64,000 nt of DNA from Canna indica. Its lineage: Eukaryota; Streptophyta; Magnoliopsida; Zingiberales; Cannaceae. This document shows positions 47,317-58,420 of the stretch, piece after piece; position 1 is the stretch's first letter, and each line of letters begins with the position of its first letter. The translations under genes and the position numbers were made by a program. The notes below the pieces were generated by a model. That model ran no database searches, was not told the DNA's origin, and saw only the letters and a program-made list of their open reading frames with translations. The stretch covers positions 41,576,501 to 41,640,500 of the forward strand of contig CP136890.1 of assembly GCA_034359265.1 (NCBI GenBank). Reading direction: 5' to 3'.

Positions 47317-48843
47317 TTAAGGACTCACCAGATCATCAAACAACAAAGGATAACGCTCCCTCATATCCTGCTCCACCTCCCAGGGGGCCTTCTGCCTGGA
47401 ATGGTGCTCTCACCTTACCTTGACCAAGGGAATCTCCTTGGACCTTAATTTTCTGATCTGTCGGACTAACACCTCAACTGGTCGCTCCTCATAGGAGATT
47501 GTTGAATCCACCTCTACTGCGGTAGGCTCAATCACATGGGACTCATCTCGAACATATTTCTTCAGCATGGATACATGGAATGCCGGATGCACCCGGTCCA
47601 TATTGGGAGGTAAGGCCAACTCATATGCTACAGCTCCCTTACGTCTGAGAATAGGAAATAGCCCAATGAACCTAGGGCTCAGTTTTCCTTTCTTACCAAA
47701 CCTCACCTCCCCTTTAATAGGGGATACCTTGAGGTACATCATGTCCCCCTCAGCAAACTCTACCTCATTGACATTTCCATCCGCATACATCTTTTGACGA
47801 CTTTGAGCTGCCAATAACCTCTCCCTGATTAATTTCACCTTTTCTACTGCCTCCTCAACCAGGTCAGGTCTCATCATAAGGAAATCCCCTTCCTCAAACC
47901 AGCCTACGGGCGACCTACATCTCCGCCCATACAATGCCTCAAAAGGGGCCATCCCGATGCTGCTATGATAGCTGTTATTGTAGGCAAAATCAATCAGGGG
48001 TAAGTGTCTCTCCCAACTACCCTCCAAATCCAAGACACATGCTCTCAGCATGTCCACTAATGTCTGAATGGTCCGCTCCGACTGACCATCTGTCTGAGGG
48101 TGAAATGCAGTGCTGAATCGAACTTCAGTGCCCAGCGCCTCCTAGAAAGATTGCCATAATCGAGCTGTAAACTGAGTACCCCGATATGAGATGATCATAA
48201 TAGGAACACCTTGATAAGCGACGATCCGGTCCAAAAACAACCTCATATACTACTCAGTCGAAAAGGTCATTCTGACTGGTATGAAATGTGACGTCTTGGT
48301 TAGGTGATCCACCACTACCCAGATAGAATCATTGTCCTTCCCAGACTTTGGCAACCCTGCCATAAAATCTATGGTTATCTTCTCCCATTTCCACTCTAGT
48401 ACTTCTAGGTTCTGGAGAAACCCTGCCAGCTTTAAATGCTCAACCTTAACCTGCTGACACACCAGGCACATAGACTCGAACTCGGCCACCTCTCTCTTCA
48501 TATCTTTCCACCAATAATTCTGCCTTAGATCACAATACATTTTCGTGGCTCTCGGATGCATAGTGTATGTGGATCGATGAGCCATCTCTAGCACTTGCCT
48601 GCGAACCTCAGCCATATCTGGCCCCTGTTCTTAAACCTCAGAACATCATCCGAGTCAACACCGAAACCATTATCGGCATCGCCTCTCCTGGCCAGATCCT
48701 TAGTGAGTGCACAGAAAGCATCCTCCTACTATGTTGCCTGCAGCATGTCTACCAACATGGACTGCACCCTTAGGTGAGCCACCAACGCACCAGAAGCTGA
48801 TACTGACAAGATTGCCCCGTCATCCAAACACATGGCCAAATCC
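47317..48843 (-). pseudogene. Integrase and chromodomain of the Tekay-like element
   Basis: 48250-48615 holds the zinc-binding part (MAHRSTYTMH and CLVCQQVKVEH) and the first catalytic aspartate (ITIDFMAGLPKSG). Between 48250 and 48057 the core continues with two stops and reads IISYRGTQFT where the family has SDRG, so the second catalytic Asp has become Tyr. HPQTDGQSERTIQTL with the catalytic Glu follows. 47410-48057 gives FAYNNSYHSSIGMAPFEALY, PNMDRVHPAFHVSML and QIRKLRSKEIPLVKVR. There a TGA replaces the Trp seen in the related element, cutting off the chromodomain, which remains readable (EVEQDMRERYPLLF) to a stop at 47317. Neither integration nor chromatin targeting is expected. Confidence 0.88.
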
Positions 48844-50808
48844 TAAGCTAATGGTCTCCTCTTGATAGCCAAATGCGCTAGACTACCCATAGACTTCCTG
48901 CTCAAAGCATCAGCCACCACATTAGCCTTCCCTGTATGGTACAAGATCGTGTAGTCATAATCCTTCAAAAGTTCAAACCATCTTCTCTGCCTCAAGTTCA
49001 ACTCCTTCTGGATGAGCAAATACTGGAGGCTCTTATGATCAGTGTATATCTCACATGCCTCACCATAAAGGTAGTGATGCCACAGCTTCAATGCGAATAC
49101 CACTACTGCTAGCTCAAGATCATGAGTCGGGTAATTCTTCTTGTGGACCTTCAATTGCCATGAGGCATAAGCAATCACCCTACCATTCTGCATCAACACA
49201 CAACCCAAGCCGACTCGGGAGGCATCACAATAAACAACAAACCCTCCCGAGCCCGAGGGTACTGCTAGAAGTGGTGCCAACGTCAAGCGATCCTAGAGCT
49301 TCTGAAAGCTCTCCTCGCACTTACTCTCCTCGCAATCATGGAGAAATTCTCTATAAATTTCCTATAATAACCTGTCAACCCTATAAAACTGCGAATCTCT
49401 GTGACATTAGTCGGCCTCTTCTAATTCTGAACTGATTTTATCTTTGTGGGGTCCACCTTTACCCCCTCCCTGGACACCACATGACCAAGGAACCCCACAC
49501 TCTCTAGCCAGAACTCACACTTGGAGAATTTGACATATAATTTGTGCTCCCTGAGAGTCTCCAGAACTACCTTCAAGTGCTCAGCATGCTCCTCCCTGCT
49601 CCTGGAATATATCAAGATGTCATCAATAAATACCATCACAAATTTAACCAAGTATTCCCTGAACACTCGGTTCATCAGATCCATAAATGTTGCAGGTGCA
49701 TTAGTTTGCCCGAAGGACATTAGCAGGAACTCAAAGTGCCCATACCTCGACCTGAAAGTAGTCTTAGGGACGTCACTGTCCCGGATCATCAACTGATGGT
49801 ACCCTGACCGCAGGTCAATCTTGGAAAACCACTGAGCTCCCTGAAGTTGGTCAAATAAATCATCGATCCTGGGCAGCGGGTACCGATTCTTCACCGTCAC
49901 CTTATTAAGCTGCCGGTAGTCTATGCACATCCACATGGATCCATCCTTCTTTTTCACAAAGAGTACTGGATCACCCCAAGGCGAAACACTTGGACGAATG
50001 AAGCCCAACTCGAGCAGCTCCTATAACTGGGATTTCAACTCCCTTAACTCAACTGGTGCCACCCGATACGGCGGGATGGAGATCGACTTGACCCCAGGCT
50101 GCAAATCAATACAGAACTAAATCTCCCTCTTTGGAGGTAACCCTGACAACTCCTCTGGAAACACATCAGAGAACCCGCATACCACGGGCGTCCCCTCAAT
50201 GTCCCTAGCCGCACCTCCGTCTCCCTCTACCACAGACACAAAGGTCAAGAAGGACTGACATCCACCCATAAGTAGCTTTCGGGCCTTGAGAGCCGAGATG
50301 GCCACTAACGAGTCTCCTCTTTCCTCACCATAGAAGGAAAACTGGGGCAATCCAGGCTTATTGAATGTCACAGTCTTAGCCCTGCAGTCCATTGAGGCGA
50401 AATGGTCTGCCAACCAGTCCATACCCAAAATCATAGTCTTATCGGCAGGAGTGTCAATTCGGTCATAGCACGTGCCCACAAATGATCACCTCGCAGCCCC
50501 GAAAGTCTATCTGCCAGTACAGAAATGCCCGTAGGCATAGACACTACAAGAGGCAAATCAAGTACAGAGGGTTTCCCTATCAAATTAGCAGCAAACAAAG
50601 CAGATACAAAAGAATGTGTAGCACTTGGATCAAACAAAATATAGGCAATAGTGGAACCAACAATAAGGTTACCTGACACTACTGCCCTGGATGCCTCAGC
50701 GTCCTCTTGGTTCATAGAAAATACCCGTGTAGCTGGCCTCTTTGAACCACCAGCTCGCTGGCCTCCTCCCTGAGTTTGGCCCCATTGAGCCACGGAACCT
50801 ACTGACAT
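48844..50808 (-). pseudogene. Protease, reverse transcriptase and RNase H of the Tekay-like element
   Basis: 50431-50808: aspartic protease with DPSATHSFVSALF at the active site, where the usual motif is D(S/T)GA. 50117-50479 continues with MILGMDWLADH, then a GFSDVFPEELSGLPPKREI linker. 49421-50008: RT with [53 protein letters not shown] and the catalytic [11 protein letters not shown]. 48843-49286: RNase H with [43 protein letters not shown] and DALSRK. Each block is open but they lie in different frames with short gaps (50008-50117, 49286-49421), so at least three frameshifts or stops are needed to pass. The motifs themselves are well kept. Confidence 0.9.
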
Positions 50809-51934
50809 CGGTGTCTTTCCTCTGGTCTGATCAAGCTGTTAACTGCCCTTGTCAGAACAATCCTTTTGTAGTGCCAAGCTTGCCCACAGCTAAAACATAC
50901 ATCTGAACGTCCCCAGTAAGCTACCCAGTGCTTCTGGTGACATCGGTTACACGGCTGCGTCCCAGGCCTCCGCTGCAATCCTCCTGATGATGCCCCCGGT
51001 CCCGAGCCCATGTGGCCTCTAAAACTGCTATGACCTCCACCCTATTGTGGATTTACTGCCCTGTGAGTCCCCTCAAAGTGAGCTGGCTGACCCCCCGAGT
51101 GCTAGGGCCAAAACTTCTTCTTCAATGGTCCATCATGCCTATCTGTTTGTACCAGTGCCTCCTTTCGGCGATCTACAACTTGAGGAAAAGAAGTGTCCTC
51201 CGTGTAATGGATAAGTCTGGCGGTCTGCGACCTCAGTCCCTCGATGAACCTCTTGACTTTGGCGGTCTCTGTGGCTATTAAGGTGGGATGATACTTCGAG
51301 AGTCGAGTGAACTCCATCTCATAGTCCATTACTAACATACTGTCAGTCTGGCGCAGTAGTTCGAATTCTTTCGCCCGCTTGTCCCGGACGCTCAGCGGCA
51401 GATACTTCTCCATCATAGTAGCTTTGAACTCCTTCCAAGTAGGGGCGGTGGATCTGCTACTCCGCGGTCCCTCCAGGTGTTAAGTTAATCCTTGGCTGGT
51501 CCTCTTAGCTATAACCCGATCAATCGAGCGATCGTCTCAGAAGAACAACCGAGCTCCCTATATAGCTCATAGCAATCCCCTAGGAAACTGGTGACCTCCA
51601 CCCGCTGATCTGTCCCTGTATACTCCAATGGCCTGAATGCGACAAAATTTGCATATGAAGGTGCTCTGGGAACTCTGACCACCAGTGCCACTAGCTGGAC
51701 TACCTTCGGTACTGCGGGTGCTGCCGGTACCAATTGTGGTTGCTACCTCAGTTTTTGCTCCCTACGGAGTGCCTCAGTCAGCTCAGCCACTCGGGCCTGC
51801 AACTGCACAATCATGGGATCCCGTCCCACCTCCTCCCGGGCTTGCGGCTGTCTCCCATGACCCCGGCCCCGGCCTCGGCGCTCTGTGGAGTTGCTATCAC
51901 TATCACTCCTTACGGTATCAAAGGCCTCCATCAA
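50799..51934 (-). pseudogene. Gag of the Tekay-like element
   Basis: Starts at 51934 (MEAFDTVRSDSDSN, then an RGRGHGR basic patch and a leucine-rich helix), shifts frame near 51740, and continues as FRPLEYTGTDQ, EVTSFLGDCYELYRELGCSS, then 51102-51416 with KYLPLSVRDKRAKEFELL and VKRFIEGLRSQTARL. The zinc knuckle at ~50880 reads CFSCGQAWHYKRIV: C, C and H are present, but the last Cys of CX2CX4HX4C is lost. At least three frame breaks. Confidence 0.85.
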
Positions 51935-52128
51935 TCTGGAATCACTAGAAAGAAAAAATCATAATTAGACAATTTAATCCACCCTAACATTTTTGCAAAC
52001 TTAACCACAAGTCGCGTTAAGGTGCAAACTTAGCCCATTGATCTCATAACATAACCCTACCATATACCGACACGTTAGCAATGCCCTATACGGTAATAAC
52101 TCTAGGTCATAGTCAGATCGAACCACAT

Positions 52129-52140
52129 GCTCTGATACCA
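52129..52140 (-). promoter_or_regulatory. Primer-binding site (initiator Met tRNA)
   Basis: Minus-strand TGGTATCAGAGC, a perfect complement of the plant initiator methionine tRNA 3' end, four bases from the 5' LTR. Confidence 0.93.
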
Positions 52141-52144
52141 TATT

Positions 52145-54891
52145 ATCACACCCCAAACTCAGAGTCACGTGACCGGCCAAGGTATACTTGCCTATACACC
52201 GCAGCCTAACTCATGCACATGCCAACTCATAAAAGATAGCGGAAGAAATAATATTTTTTATTATAAAAGAGAACCCAAAATTGAATTCATTTTAAATAGT
52301 AAAGTTTTAGCAAAAAGTTCAAGTGCGGAAATAAATGGATTAAAGTCTAACAGATCATTTTAACAAATAAAATCTAAAATGAAAGACATGAACGTCCCCA
52401 AGGGACTACAACTCCAAATCACCACACAGGTGTATGACAACTACCAAAGACTCGACTACGACCTCTAACTAGGACTGCTATGAGATCAATGTGGCTCATC
52501 TGCCCTCCAGCCACGCCAAGTGCTCCAACCCACCTCACTGGTCAGGCTCTGCAAAAAAACAAAAAAACAATAACATGTGAGTTCAAAGAACTGAGAGAGT
52601 GGTTCTACCAACCCCCACGAGAAATCAATCACAGAGATATAGCATAATGTAAAACACTTATCTCAAATAGGAAAAAGGTCGCAAGGGTGTGACTAGCTAT
52701 CAGGTCATTTGGCGACCACATGCCCGTAGGCAACCAACACTCTAGCAGTGAAGTATAACAAGACTAAGCCTACCATGCTCTAAGGCAACAAATCATACTT
52801 AATGGTTACTAGGATAATCGAGACTAACTCATCCGAACTTATCCTATAACAAAGAAACTCGGGAGCAATCGGGATTTGCCTGTCCGAACTTGCTCCACGA
52901 GACACGAAGGAACAACCGAGATTCACCCGTCCAAACTTGTCCCTTTAAGATATTTCAGGAATAATCGGGATTTGCCCGTCCGAACTTATTCCTTAAAGAA
53001 ACTCGGGAACAATCGAGATTTGCCCATCCAAACTTGTTCCAAAGAGATCACGCAGGAATGATCGGGATTCGCCCATTCGAACTTATTCCTTTAAACACAT
53101 GTTGGGAATTAACCATCCAACATTCAGGGCCAAGCCCGCAATCCGGCTCCTATTCGAGCCTCTCTGCCATTCATAAATATATGGCGCAATATGACCTAAG
53201 TCAAGTGTCTTCTACGGTGTCTTAGTGATGTCTTCATTGGGAACGCTACAACACCCAATACTCGATCCCAACTCCTAGACCCGTAACATCAGAAACCCAT
53301 AAGGTTTTATTTTATGCATAAACTTTATTTGTTGGTTCATAACATATTATGCTGCCCCTTTAATTTTAATTATGCAATTAAAATTATCATCACCAAGTTT
53401 AGGGTTTTATTTTCAATTTACTGTTGAGCCCGAAACTGGTGTACCCAAGTTGAATCTAACTTCCAAAGTATGATCAATGGATCCAAACTATGTTTTCTAG
53501 TCGAAATGATAGGTTACACAACTATGTTCAGTAAACTATACACATCTCAATAATATTTTCAAAATCAGTCCTAAATCAACAATTCAGCATAAAATTTTCA
53601 GCAAGATTAAGTTTTCAACATATCATGGTAATTAATCCGAAATTCTCAGAACTTAGAGCCTTAATTACTATCAAAACAGAATTCTAATATTTGAGATAAA
53701 TCTCACAACATTCATCTTTATTAAACAAGACTAACAAACATCATCAACATCTTTAAATAAGAATCAAGCTTCATGATCAAGAACCCATATCAAGAACACA
53801 CATGGCATCAAGATCAAAACCTTAACTTTGTAAAACATGAATTTTATCCAAAAATCACAGAGTAATTACAAGGCATGCATTAACATATAGGAACCTAAAT
53901 TGATAAGCAATTCAAGGCATAGATCTCAAGAATTCACAAGAGTCCTCTCTTAGGCATTTCATCAAACACCTAGAGAGCACCCCCTTCTTCCACCTTGGCC
54001 GAGCACCCCTAGGGTATTCCTAGGGCTGCCGAGCACCCCTAGGGTATTCCTTGGGGAAATCTCCGGTTCCCTCCCACGAGATGACACAAGATTTCGGCGA
54101 TCAAAACACAAAATCGATGAGAAACAATCAAGAACGGCACAACGCTCAAACCGGTTCAAGAACACGAGGAAAACCCAAGAGAAGAAGGGGTAAAACCACT
54201 CACTTGATTAGGATGAAGGAATAGAGAAAATCTTTCAAGCGGTGGCCTTCGAATCTGACCTCAAAGGATGGCGGCTCGGCTTAGAGAAAGGAGGAAGGGG
54301 CGGCGGCTCCAAGCTTCAAGAGAGGGGGCGGCTCGCCTGCACCAAGCCGGCGGCTTGGCCTCCAAGGGAAGGGGAAGAAGAGGGGAAAAGGAAGAGGGCT
54401 CGTTTGTTGGCTGCTTGAGTGCGGCAACTCCAAGAGAGGGGAGAGGGGTGGCTGGCGGCTCGGCTGCTCTTCTCTCCAAGCAGCTTGTGCGGCTCCAATA
54501 GGGAGCTATATGCCAAAGGGGGAGGTTTTATACTCCCCTCCTAAAACCTAATCCACTAACCCTCTTAGCAAACCTGCATCCGCCTCGAGCCGAATCCAAA
54601 CCCATTAACCCGACTAAGCTTAATTAACTTAATCTAATCCCATGCCCCACATAAACATCAAACACATGCACACTCATGCAATACAATTTAATAAATCAAA
54701 TACACGCAATAGAATAATTAAATAAATTTATCTATGCAGGAAATTTTTTTGCATAATTCATATTCCTACTTACCCGAGCTTGCGAGCTTGCATCAGACCA
54801 TGAGTCGACTCAGCTCGACCCCAAACTAGCCCGCTAGGCTGACAAACACAAATAATCTTGGAAAATCAATAATAATATCTAGGATATTACA
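52145..54891 (-). mobile_element. 5' LTR of the Tekay-like element
   Basis: Plus-strand start TATCACACCCCAAAC (the TG has mutated to TA) and end CTAGGATATTACA. Minus-strand TATAAAACC at 54524-54532 is a clear core promoter, followed by a GC-rich leader (54260-54500). Confidence 0.9.
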
Positions 54892-54955
54892 TTAATGATA
54901 GCGTTTCGGTAGAATGCTATCGTTAAATGCTATAGAAAGCCCTAAATATTATAGT
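54892..54955. repeat. Right terminus of the composite CACTA block
   Basis: ATAGCGTTTCGG, GCTATCG and GCTATAG words, tip TTATAGTG at 54955. Separated from the rest of the block by the Tekay-like insertion. Confidence 0.7.
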
Positions 54956-55799
54956 GATGATTGAAAATATCGGAGAAATCGAAAAATCAGAAGGACGTTG
55001 GTCGACGTGCTCGAATTATTCGGGAAGATAGAGTTTATGTTTAGGGTATCTAGAATGTGTTGTAAATCCTCATGATGATGTAAAGAAACCCAAAAACCAA
55101 ACCCAAACTCTAAAACACGAAAACCCGAAAAATTAGAAAAGACTTTGAGCTTGAGCCTAAAAACCTTGAAATTGACTTTGAGCTTGCTTTGATTCATCTT
55201 CAAATCATCAAGAGGAGCTAGGACATCGTATTTGAGAGCTAAGTTTATATTATTTATTATTTGCTCTCATTATTGTTGTATTTTGGTATTTATTTCATTG
55301 TATTTGAATTTGTGTAAACCTAGGTTGCTAGGTTTGATTGAGTTGGTGGTTGCCTTGGTGTTAAGGCTTAAATCCACCGGTATAAACGTAGTTTACTAGG
55401 ATTAGTTGAATTATCCTTAGGGTTGAGATGAGAGAGTGCTCTCGGTAGGAAGACGAGATACTTCCGGGTGTGAAAGTGCCTTCGGTTTGAGAGCGGAGAC
55501 TTTCCGGTACAAAGTCATCATTGTAAGGAAACTAATTAATCTAATTAAATTAGTTTGAAAGTCTTAAGCGAGGTGCTTAGGTAGTGGAGTAGGCATTGGG
55601 GCCGAACCACTATAAATCATTGTATTAGCATTGTTTACTTTGTGTATCATATTGCTTATATTTACTACTCGTTTCCGCATTTAGTCATTAAATAATGAAA
55701 TGCCTAAGTAATTTAAGAAAATGTTTAAAATCAAATTTAGGCTAATTGATTAGTTAACACACTATTCACCCCCCCTCTAGTGTGACTATTTCACCAACA
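54956..55799 (+). mobile_element. Right part of the split solo copia-type LTR
   Basis: Takes up where 20325 stops: after ATG (3-bp duplication) comes ATTGAAAATATCGGAG, the equivalent of ATCGAAAAAATCGAAG in the related LTR at 14203-14753. It carries GTGTTGTAAATCCTCATGAT, GTAGTGGAGTAGGC, GGGGCCGAACCACTATAAA and ends TATTTCACCAACA at 55799. GAAAG follows (55800-55804), identical to the bases before 20206. No interior, so a solo LTR. Confidence 0.88.
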
Positions 55800-56806
55800 G
55801 AAAGGAGTGTACCTTTCGGATTGGGCACTCGGGCGAGGTGGTGACCTCGACCCTCTGCCATTGTTCTAGTCGTGGCGGCTACGTTCCTTACACTTTCTGT
55901 CTCCCCTTTTGGATTTATTGTCTTCGACATCGACCTTGAGATTTTGCTTGTCAGCCTTTTTAGCTTCTCGGAGTTCCTCCATCTTTATGAAACTAGCGAC
56001 TTTCTCCTTAAACTCGACCATGTCCTTAGGCTCTATTAAAGTGATCTGGTCGATAAAGAGTTTGAGCTTTAGCCCGAGTTTGATGGTGTAGAATTTGACT
56101 CGTGGGTCGAGATTGGGGATTTCGGCTGCTATAGCCTGACACTTGCACATGTATTCTCTTAGGGGCTCATGTTGCCCCTGCATACCATAATGGAGGGCAT
56201 CCTCCTGTCTTATGATAGACCCGTGACATGGTGAACCGGTTGAGGAAGACGCGGGATAGGTCTTCAAAGGAATGAATAGATCCTAGCGGGAGGGAGACAA
56301 ACCACAACAAATCGGTTTTTCCTAGGAAAATTGGAAAGGCTCTATAGAGTGTGGGATAGGTTGCTCCGTGATAGAGCATCATGGCCCTAAACGTCGTCAG
56401 GTGTAGTGTAGGGTCGCTTATACCATCGTAGGGCGTCAGGGAAGTAGGTAACTTACTTTTTAATGGGAGGCGGGTCGCCATTATGTGTTCGACGAAGGGT
56501 CCTGCGTCGATAGGAAGGGCAGTCCTAGCCTTTCTGGCCTTGGAACTTTTCTCTTTGTCCGTACGGGGAGGGGGGGTGCTGAAGACCGCATCACGAGGGA
56601 CGGGAACCGATCTCCCCCTTTTCGGAGTGATTGCTTTCTCCATGATTTGAGCGGCAGCGCTCGTGGTCAGTTGGGAGTTGTCCACGAGACCATGTCAGCT
56701 TCTCGATTTGGGCTGTCAAACGTTGGTTTTTTGCCTCCAAATCATTTATCCATCGATGGGGTTCTTTAGGGGGAGGATGGGCTGATACTGGAGCATCGCT
56801 CCTCAC
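55800..56806 (-). pseudogene. Tat-type gypsy gag, N-terminal half
   Basis: Begins near 56806 with a helix (WINDLEAKNQRLTAQIEKL), changes frame, then GPFVEHIMATRLPLKSKLPT, LTPYDGISDPTLHLTTFRAM, FPIFLGKTDLLWFVSLPLGS and SFEDLSRVFLNRF. It changes frame again to PLREYMCKCQAIAAEIPNL and FKEKVASFIKMEELREAKKA, followed by a basic tail. This is the retrotransposon gag domain of the Tat lineage. After a stop near 55866 it reads on to RYTPF and is interrupted at the GAAAG duplication; the rest is at 19960-20205. Confidence 0.88.
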
Positions 56807-56945
56807 TATTTTAGCGTCACCAAGTTGTAGTCGATTGTCGTCGGGTCACAATCTTGTTCGGTTTGGTGTTTCTCCTGATCAGGTTCAACGTCGGGGGGAC
56901 CTGCAAAAGACACTCCGACGCTCAAGTTAGTGGGACTCCAAGGTG
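56807..56945 (-). mobile_element. 5' LTR end of the Tat-type element
   Basis: Minus-strand ACTTGAGCGTCGGAGTGTCT then TTTGCAGGTCCCCC, a block that recurs in the opposite orientation at 58385-58420. It lies directly 5' of the gag, as the end of the 5' LTR should. CTTGGTGACGCT near 56823 may be a decayed PBS. Confidence 0.6.
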
Positions 56946-57175
56946 GAGGTAATCAAATTAGAAGCTCAGAATGGGTCAAAGCTGATGCTAAAGATGGCGG
57001 GCCTGTAATGGTGTATCCCTTGTGATGAGGAATGACGTGGATGTCCATATATGGCTGGGTGGAGCCACCGAGTGGAGCCACCGGGCGAAGCCGCTTGGTT
57101 CGGGTCGAGTTGGGTTGTGGGGTGCTGCTGGGTTTAGTCCGATCGGGTACAATAGTTCGAGTCCAATCCACTTGC
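56946..57175. other. Unassigned, partly G/C-rich segment
   Basis: Contains a short repeat GAGCCACCGAGTGGAGCCAC. No family recognised. It lies between the Tat LTR end and a truncated copia-type LTR. Confidence 0.35.
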
Positions 57176-57730
57176 TTTTTGGATTCAATAAAAATATCTA
57201 AAAAATTAAAATCTAACTTTAATTTGGTATCTAGTACAAATTTACGAAAATAAAATTTTTTATAATCTCCCAGGTTAAATATGAATAGGTTAAAGGTTTT
57301 CAAAAATTTCTTTGAAATATATCTTCAACTTGTTTCTACCTTAGGAATAATTAACGAGACTTTTGGTGCCAAGAAAATGTCTAAATTATATAACCATTCA
57401 AGGAGCTCCCTAGGCTTTGAAAATTTATGAGCCATTTTATGATTTTCTTGGTTTTCATATTTCGGGATTCGGATTTTGATTTTTGAGTTTCTTTGCATCG
57501 CAATGAGAATTTACATATAATCTAGGCACTCTATACCTAGACTCAACCTTCCCGATGAATCCCGAGCGTCGACGAGCGTCCTTGCTAATTTCTCTCATTT
57601 CTTCGATTTTCTCGATTGGGGACGTCGCACGCAAACTGATATGAATCCTGAAAATATTTCTCCATAAAATTATTAGTTCCATGTTTGTTTTTATCAAAAC
57701 CGAGATTAGGCTCAAGATAAGAACCATCAC
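57176..57730 (-). mobile_element. Truncated copia-type LTR
   Basis: Same family as 14203-14753: GGATTCAATAAAAATATCTA, CAAGGAGCTCCCTAGGCTT, GAGCGTCGACGAGCGTCCTT, then ATCAAAACCGAGATTAGG. The minus-strand start has lost the first ~10 bases of TGTTGGCCTA. Confidence 0.7.
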
Positions 57731-57737
57731 CATAACG

Positions 57738-58420
57738 ATCGTCACCACCTTCCCACTAATGGGCCACGTCCGTCAGTTAACAATCGACATTTAAAAGTAC
57801 CTCGAAAACTGTTGATCATATCTTTGATAATAATTACTTCATGTCAGAATTCATGATTATGCCAGCGATGACACGTGTAAAGGCACCTCTCCCCCGCTCA
57901 ATCGTCGGATCAATTCCAGAAACCCTAATCCTCGCCAAAGTCTCTTAAGCAACATACTAACCAAGGCTGACGTCTCTCTACTAGATCGAGTTCAGAAGCT
58001 AATACTAATTAGAGCTCGACACAAAGTCCTTAAGACTCCGGCCAAGCTCGGGGGCTGTGGATTGGACTAGCACTTTGAGCCCGACCGGATTAGGCCCAAA
58101 AGCGCTCATACTTATGAATCAGGCTCAAGTCAAGCCAGACAACTTAGTCCGGGGGCTCCACCCGGCCATACAAGGATACCCACGTCTTCATTAACTACGA
58201 GGGATTCGTCATTATGAGCCCAACATCTCCGGGATCAGCCCCAACTCATTCTAAGCAACATCCCTACGAGATTAACGGGCAGAATCATCGCCAATAATCC
58301 CTCACCCTACAATATATACAAACACGATACGTCTGAGGTAACCTAGAGTCTAATTTCTATTACCTCTGCCTTGATTATATTTTGACTTAAGTGTCAGAGT
58401 GTCTTTTGTAGGTCCCCCGC
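57738..58420 (+). mobile_element. Tat-type gypsy LTR (+)
   Basis: Non-coding, with CTCGGGGGCTGTGGATTGG and GTCCGGGGGCTCC, typical of Tat LTRs. TATATACA (58313-58320) is a likely promoter. The right part has ACTTAAGTGTCAGAGTGTCT then TTTGTAGGTCCCCC, as in the inverted copy at 56900. The left border is unclear. Confidence 0.6.

Larger units (their letters stand above)
44729..54891 (-). mobile_element. Tekay-like Ty3/gypsy element with both LTRs, 10.2 kb
   Basis: LTRs lie at 44729-47266 (3') and 52145-54891 (5'), with a PBS, gag, protease, RT, RNase H, integrase, chromodomain and polypurine tract in the right order on the minus strand. Flanks TTAAC (44724-44728) and TTAAT (54892-54896) are a near-perfect 5-bp duplication. 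The insertion lies 64 bases inside the right tip of the composite CACTA block. Several stops and frameshifts make it non-autonomous. The LTRs differ by several percent in the parts compared, so it is not recent. Confidence 0.92.
20326..54955. mobile_element. 34.6-kb composite CACTA-type element carrying host-gene fragments
   Basis: The left end reads CACTACATCAATAATCG. The right end, reverse-complemented, reads CACTATAATATTTAGGG. Both have ATAGCAT at positions 24-30 from the tip and several ATAGCGTTTC/GCTAT words further in. The ends fall inside one LTR whose two parts join without loss, and the flanks are ACG and ATG, consistent with the 3-bp duplication of CACTA elements. Beyond CACTA and ATAGCAT the terminal similarity is weak, and no transposase of this outer element was recognised. 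Later insertions (21234-26264, 28729-34161, 44729-54891 and smaller ones) account for roughly 21 kb, leaving ~14 kb including IFRD-like and helicase-like fragments. Confidence 0.65.
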
